The translations under genes and the position numbers were made by a program. A DNA stretch of 64,000 nt from JBBRVW01 sp038246545 (GTDB lineage: Bacteria; Actinomycetota; Actinomycetes; JACCUZ01): the NCBI GenBank assembly GCA_038246545.1, contig JBBRVW010000009.1, forward strand, positions 1 to 64,000, in the 5' to 3' direction. Within the stretch, counting starts at the first letter, position 1. Every line of letters starts with the position of its first letter. The notes below the pieces were generated by a model. It made no database searches. It was not told the DNA's origin and saw only the letters and a list, made by a program, of their open reading frames with translations. Of this stretch, positions 62,055 to 64,000 are shown one piece after another.

Positions 62055-62409
62055 CCGGATCGCCGTCCGGGGCATCGAGGCGTTCGGCCACCACGGCGTC
62101 TACCCCGAGGAGCGGGCCGCCGGGCAGCCGTTCGTGGTCGACGTCGTGCTGACGGTCGACCTTGCCGCCGCGGCGTCGTCCGACGACGTGGCCGACACCG
62201 TGCACTACGGCGAGCTGGCCCAGCAGGTCGTGGCCGCCGTCGGCCGCGACCCGGTCGACCTCGTCGAGACCCTCGCCCAGCGGGTCGCGGACCTGGCCCT
62301 GGGCTACCCGCTCGTCGACGAGGTCGAGGTGACCGTGCACAAGCCCGAGGCGCCGGTGGGCGTGCCCTTCGACGACGTTGCCGTGACGATCGTGCGGAGC
62401 CGCTCGTGA
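62044..62409 (+). CDS. folB: Dihydroneopterin aldolase
   Basis: 121 aa, splits dihydroneopterin to 6-hydroxymethyl-dihydropterin. ATG 62044 overlaps the previous gene by 11 bases. RIAVRGIEAFGHHGVYPEER, DDVADTVHYGELA, LVETLAQRVADL and VTVHKPEAPV motifs; catalytic Lys in HKP. GTGA overlap with folK. Confidence 0.96.
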   Translation: MSRDRIAVRGIEAFGHHGVYPEERAAGQPFVVDVVLTVDLAAAASSDDVADTVHYGELAQQVVAAVGRDPVDLVETLAQRVADLALGYPLVDEVEVTVHKPEAPVGVPFDDVAVTIVRSRS

Positions 62410-62927
62410 GCGACGACACGGCCGTCCGCCGGATCGTGCTCGCGCTGGGCAGCAACCTCGGTGACAGTCTCGAGCTGTTGCAGGGCGCGGTCGACGCGCT
62501 GGCCGACACCCCTGGCCTGCGCCTCGTCGCGGTCTCGCCCGTCTACGAGACCGACCCGGTCGGCGGCCCGGACCAGCCCGAGTACCTCAATGCCGTGGTG
62601 GTGGCCGAGGGCCGGCACTCGCCGCGCACCCTGCTCGAGCGCGCACTGGCCGTCGAGAACGCCTTCGACCGGGTCCGCGAGGTCCGCTGGGGTCCGCGCA
62701 CCCTCGACGTCGACGTCGTCGCGGTCGGCGACCTCGTGGTGGATGACGAGGACCTCCGGGTGCCGCACCCGCGCGCTGCCGAGCGTGCCTTCGTCCTCGT
62801 GCCGTGGCTGGACGTCGACGCGGCAGCCGAGCTGCCCGGCGCCGGCCCGGTGACCGCGCTGGTCGAACGGCTCGGGCGCGACGGCGTACGCCGTCGCGAC
62901 GACCTCGACCTGGTCGTGCCGACGTGA
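62406..62927 (+). CDS. folK: 6-hydroxymethyl-7,8-dihydropterin pyrophosphokinase
   Basis: 173 aa, GTG 62406. LALGSNLGDSLELLQGAVDAL, VSPVYETDPVGGPDQPEYLNAVV, RWGPRTLDVDVV (catalytic Asp pair) and VPHPRAAERAFVLVPW. Transfers PPi from ATP to the pterin, giving the FolP substrate. Last gene of the folate set. Confidence 0.97.
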   Translation: MSDDTAVRRIVLALGSNLGDSLELLQGAVDALADTPGLRLVAVSPVYETDPVGGPDQPEYLNAVVVAEGRHSPRTLLERALAVENAFDRVREVRWGPRTLDVDVVAVGDLVVDDEDLRVPHPRAAERAFVLVPWLDVDAAAELPGAGPVTALVERLGRDGVRRRDDLDLVVPT

Positions 62928-62943
62928 CGGGTGCCGGTCGCCG

Positions 62944-63414
62944 GTGAGGCCGACCCGCCTCGGCACGCTGGCAGTCCTCCTGGTCTGCGTCGGCGCGGTG
63001 GCCTGGGGCGCGCTCGCCGTCATGTCGGACCGTGGTGTCACGCTGCCGCCGCTCACCTGGACGGCGCCCAGCGGAGTCGCGCTGCTCGCCGTCGTCGTCC
63101 TGGTGATGGCGCTCGGGCTGCGGTCGCGGCTGAACCGGCCGGAGAAGCGGCTGGACCCGCTGTCGATGGCCCGGATGGCGGTGCTGGGCAAGGCCAGCGC
63201 GCACGTCGGCCCTGTGGTGGGCGGCCTGTATGGCGGCTACCTGCTGGTCCTGCTGCCCGACCTGGAGATCGACGCCCGCCGGGACCGTGCGGTGGTCTGC
63301 CTCGTCGCGGTGCTGGCGTCGGTGGCGCTGTCCGCGGCCGGCCTGCTGCTCGAACGGTCCTGCCGGGTGCCGCCCTCCGACGCCGAGGACGACCTGCCCG
63401 TCGCCCGCGCCTGA
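62944..63414 (+). CDS. DUF3180 membrane protein
   Basis: 156 aa, GTG 62944, 16 nt after folK. Four membrane helices: TLAVLLVCVGAVAWGALAV, SGVALLAVVVLVMALGL, VGPVVGGLYGGYLLVLL, VVCLVAVLASVALSAAGLLLE; loop NRPEKRLDPLSMARMAVLGKASAHVG is the DUF3180 core. Always follows folK in actinobacteria; function unknown. The frame of the opposite-strand gene overlaps its last 178 bases. Confidence 0.9.
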   Translation: MRPTRLGTLAVLLVCVGAVAWGALAVMSDRGVTLPPLTWTAPSGVALLAVVVLVMALGLRSRLNRPEKRLDPLSMARMAVLGKASAHVGPVVGGLYGGYLLVLLPDLEIDARRDRAVVCLVAVLASVALSAAGLLLERSCRVPPSDAEDDLPVARA

Positions 63415-63770
63415 CGCCGGCGCCGCAGCTCGGTGGACGCACCGGCGACCACGAGCAGCCCGGCCAGGACGCCGAGGCCGTCGGCCAGCAGCGGGCCGGC
63501 GCCCGCGGAGCCGGTGAGGCTTGCGCCGAGGTACGCCGTGGCCTCGAGCGCCTGGAGCACTCCCAGCACCGTCGAGAGCCAGAGGGCAGGGCGGCTGCGC
63601 CGCCACAGCAGCCAGCCGGCGGCGACCAGCGCGACCGCCGCGAGGCCAAGGATGTTGCCGACGCTGTCGGACGAGGACCAGGGCATCGTCGCCACCATCG
63701 TGAGGAAGGCGAGCCAGCCGGACAGGGCGACCAGGACTGGCCGGGTGAGAGGTGTGCCGGTGCTGGACAT
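63237..63770 (-). CDS. Four-helix membrane protein, C-terminus running into DUF3180
   Basis: ATG 63770 with GGAGGT close upstream. Helices at about 13-30, 38-56, 62-80 and 90-113 (LADGLGVLAGLLVVAGAS), then a basic RRRRQAR. The remaining ~55 residues are Ser/Arg/Thr-rich and exactly antisense to DUF3180. The stop may be misplaced (sequencing error or a natural extension); the membrane part is convincing, the tail not. No family recognised. Confidence 0.55.
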   Translation of the reverse strand: MSSTGTPLTRPVLVALSGWLAFLTMVATMPWSSSDSVGNILGLAAVALVAAGWLLWRRSRPALWLSTVLGVLQALEATAYLGASLTGSAGAGPLLADGLGVLAGLLVVAGASTELRRRRQARATGRSSSASEGGTRQDRSSSRPAADSATDASTATRQTTARSRRASISRSGSRTSR

Positions 63771-63797
63771 GTGACCTCCGTCAGGGAGGTCCCCAGT

Positions 63798-63817
63798 TTA
63801 GGAAGGTACCTTCCTAA
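63798..63817. promoter_or_regulatory. Perfect 20-bp palindrome, likely operator
   Basis: TTAGGAAGGTACCTTCCTAA, AT-rich for this genome, 27 bp upstream of the ATG at 63770 and overlapping the stop of the upstream gene. Typical size and symmetry for a TetR/MarR/PadR-type dimer; no regulator gene is visible inside the window. Confidence 0.55.
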
Positions 63818-63998
63818 GCGCAAGTACCTGTCGCAGCCCGGCGGCGGCGGCCAGGGCGGCCCAGCCGAGCAGCGAGAGCCCGAACGCCGCCCAGCCGAGC
63901 GTCGAGGCCGTGCCCGGCAGCCCCGGGGCGAAGCGCCACAGCGCGGCCAGGCCCCACGTGACCGACAGCGCGGCGAGCGCGGTGCGCCTCGCGCCGAC
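63798..63998 (-). CDS. C-terminal part of a membrane protein (runs off the window)
   Basis: 67 codons end at TAA 63800-63798. Two membrane helices: RRTALAALSVTWGLAALW and STLGWAAFGLSLLGWAALAAAAGL, ending ALRKVPS. Its stop codon is built from the palindrome. 27 bp upstream of the next - strand gene, likely the same operon. Confidence 0.6.
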   Translation of the reverse strand, partial: VGARRTALAALSVTWGLAALWRFAPGLPGTASTLGWAAFGLSLLGWAALAAAAGLRQVLALRKVPS

Positions 63999-64000
63999 CA

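Overview
The window is chromosomal DNA of a very GC-rich actinomycete. GTG starts and 4-base GTGA/ATGA gene overlaps are common. The long run acs / HAD phosphatase / 6C RNA / ssd-tadABC / DEAD-box helicase / bldG / hppA / methyltransferase / topA / tmk fusion / holB follows an order known from Streptomyces and mycobacteria. The block ppa / dacB / F420-associated zincin / tilS / hpt / ftsH / folE-folP-folB-folK / DUF3180 is equally typical. Genus cannot be fixed from the sequence; family-level placement is not claimed.

Layout. 1-840: tail of a DUF222/HNH protein and a small secreted protein. 1.0-11.6 kb: an acetate/organic-acid block with acs, a DUF485-ActP symporter pair, and a second operon of LytS-like kinase, LytTR regulator, small membrane subunit, second SSS symporter and MFS transporter; a conserved actinobacterial protein of unclear role follows. 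11.8-18.7 kb: HAD phosphatase, 6C small RNA, a compact Tad/Flp pilus operon and a membrane coiled-coil protein. 18.8-33.1 kb: MrfA-like helicase, BldG-type anti-anti-sigma factor with a partner ATPase, H+-pyrophosphatase, methyltransferase, topoisomerase I, an MFS-thymidylate kinase-coiled-coil fusion and the DNA polymerase III delta-prime subunit. 33.2-36.8 kb: glpD, a TAP-type lipoprotein peptidase and a tRNA-Thr(CGT). 36.9-46.4 kb: an accessory envelope-signalling block with a small secreted repeat protein, two OmpR-type two-component systems and a lipoprotein/ABC/FtsX export operon. Both outer promoters of this block carry the same TCTCA-N6-TCTCA direct repeat. 46.5-52.5 kb: variable region with a frame-shifted glycoamylase-RTX gene, a slippage-prone small gene, a DivIVA-like coiled-coil protein, a RipA-like NlpC/P60 hydrolase and a membrane protein. 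52.6-64 kb: the conserved ppa-to-folK housekeeping region and two membrane genes around a perfect 20-bp palindrome.

How it fits together. Acs and ActP form an acetate uptake and activation route, and the LytTR system beside them is the obvious candidate controller of the second symporter. TadZ/A/B/C with a pilin and two TadE-like proteins form a minimal pilus machine; no prepilin peptidase is present here. FolE, FolP, FolB and FolK make dihydropteroate precursors in one overlapping operon behind ftsH. I found no CRISPR array, rRNA, insertion sequence or prophage. The less ordinary items are the shared direct repeats in the signalling block, the hairpin between the ftsH Shine-Dalgarno and its ATG, the paired palindromes before tilS, and the frame-shifted glycoamylase gene.
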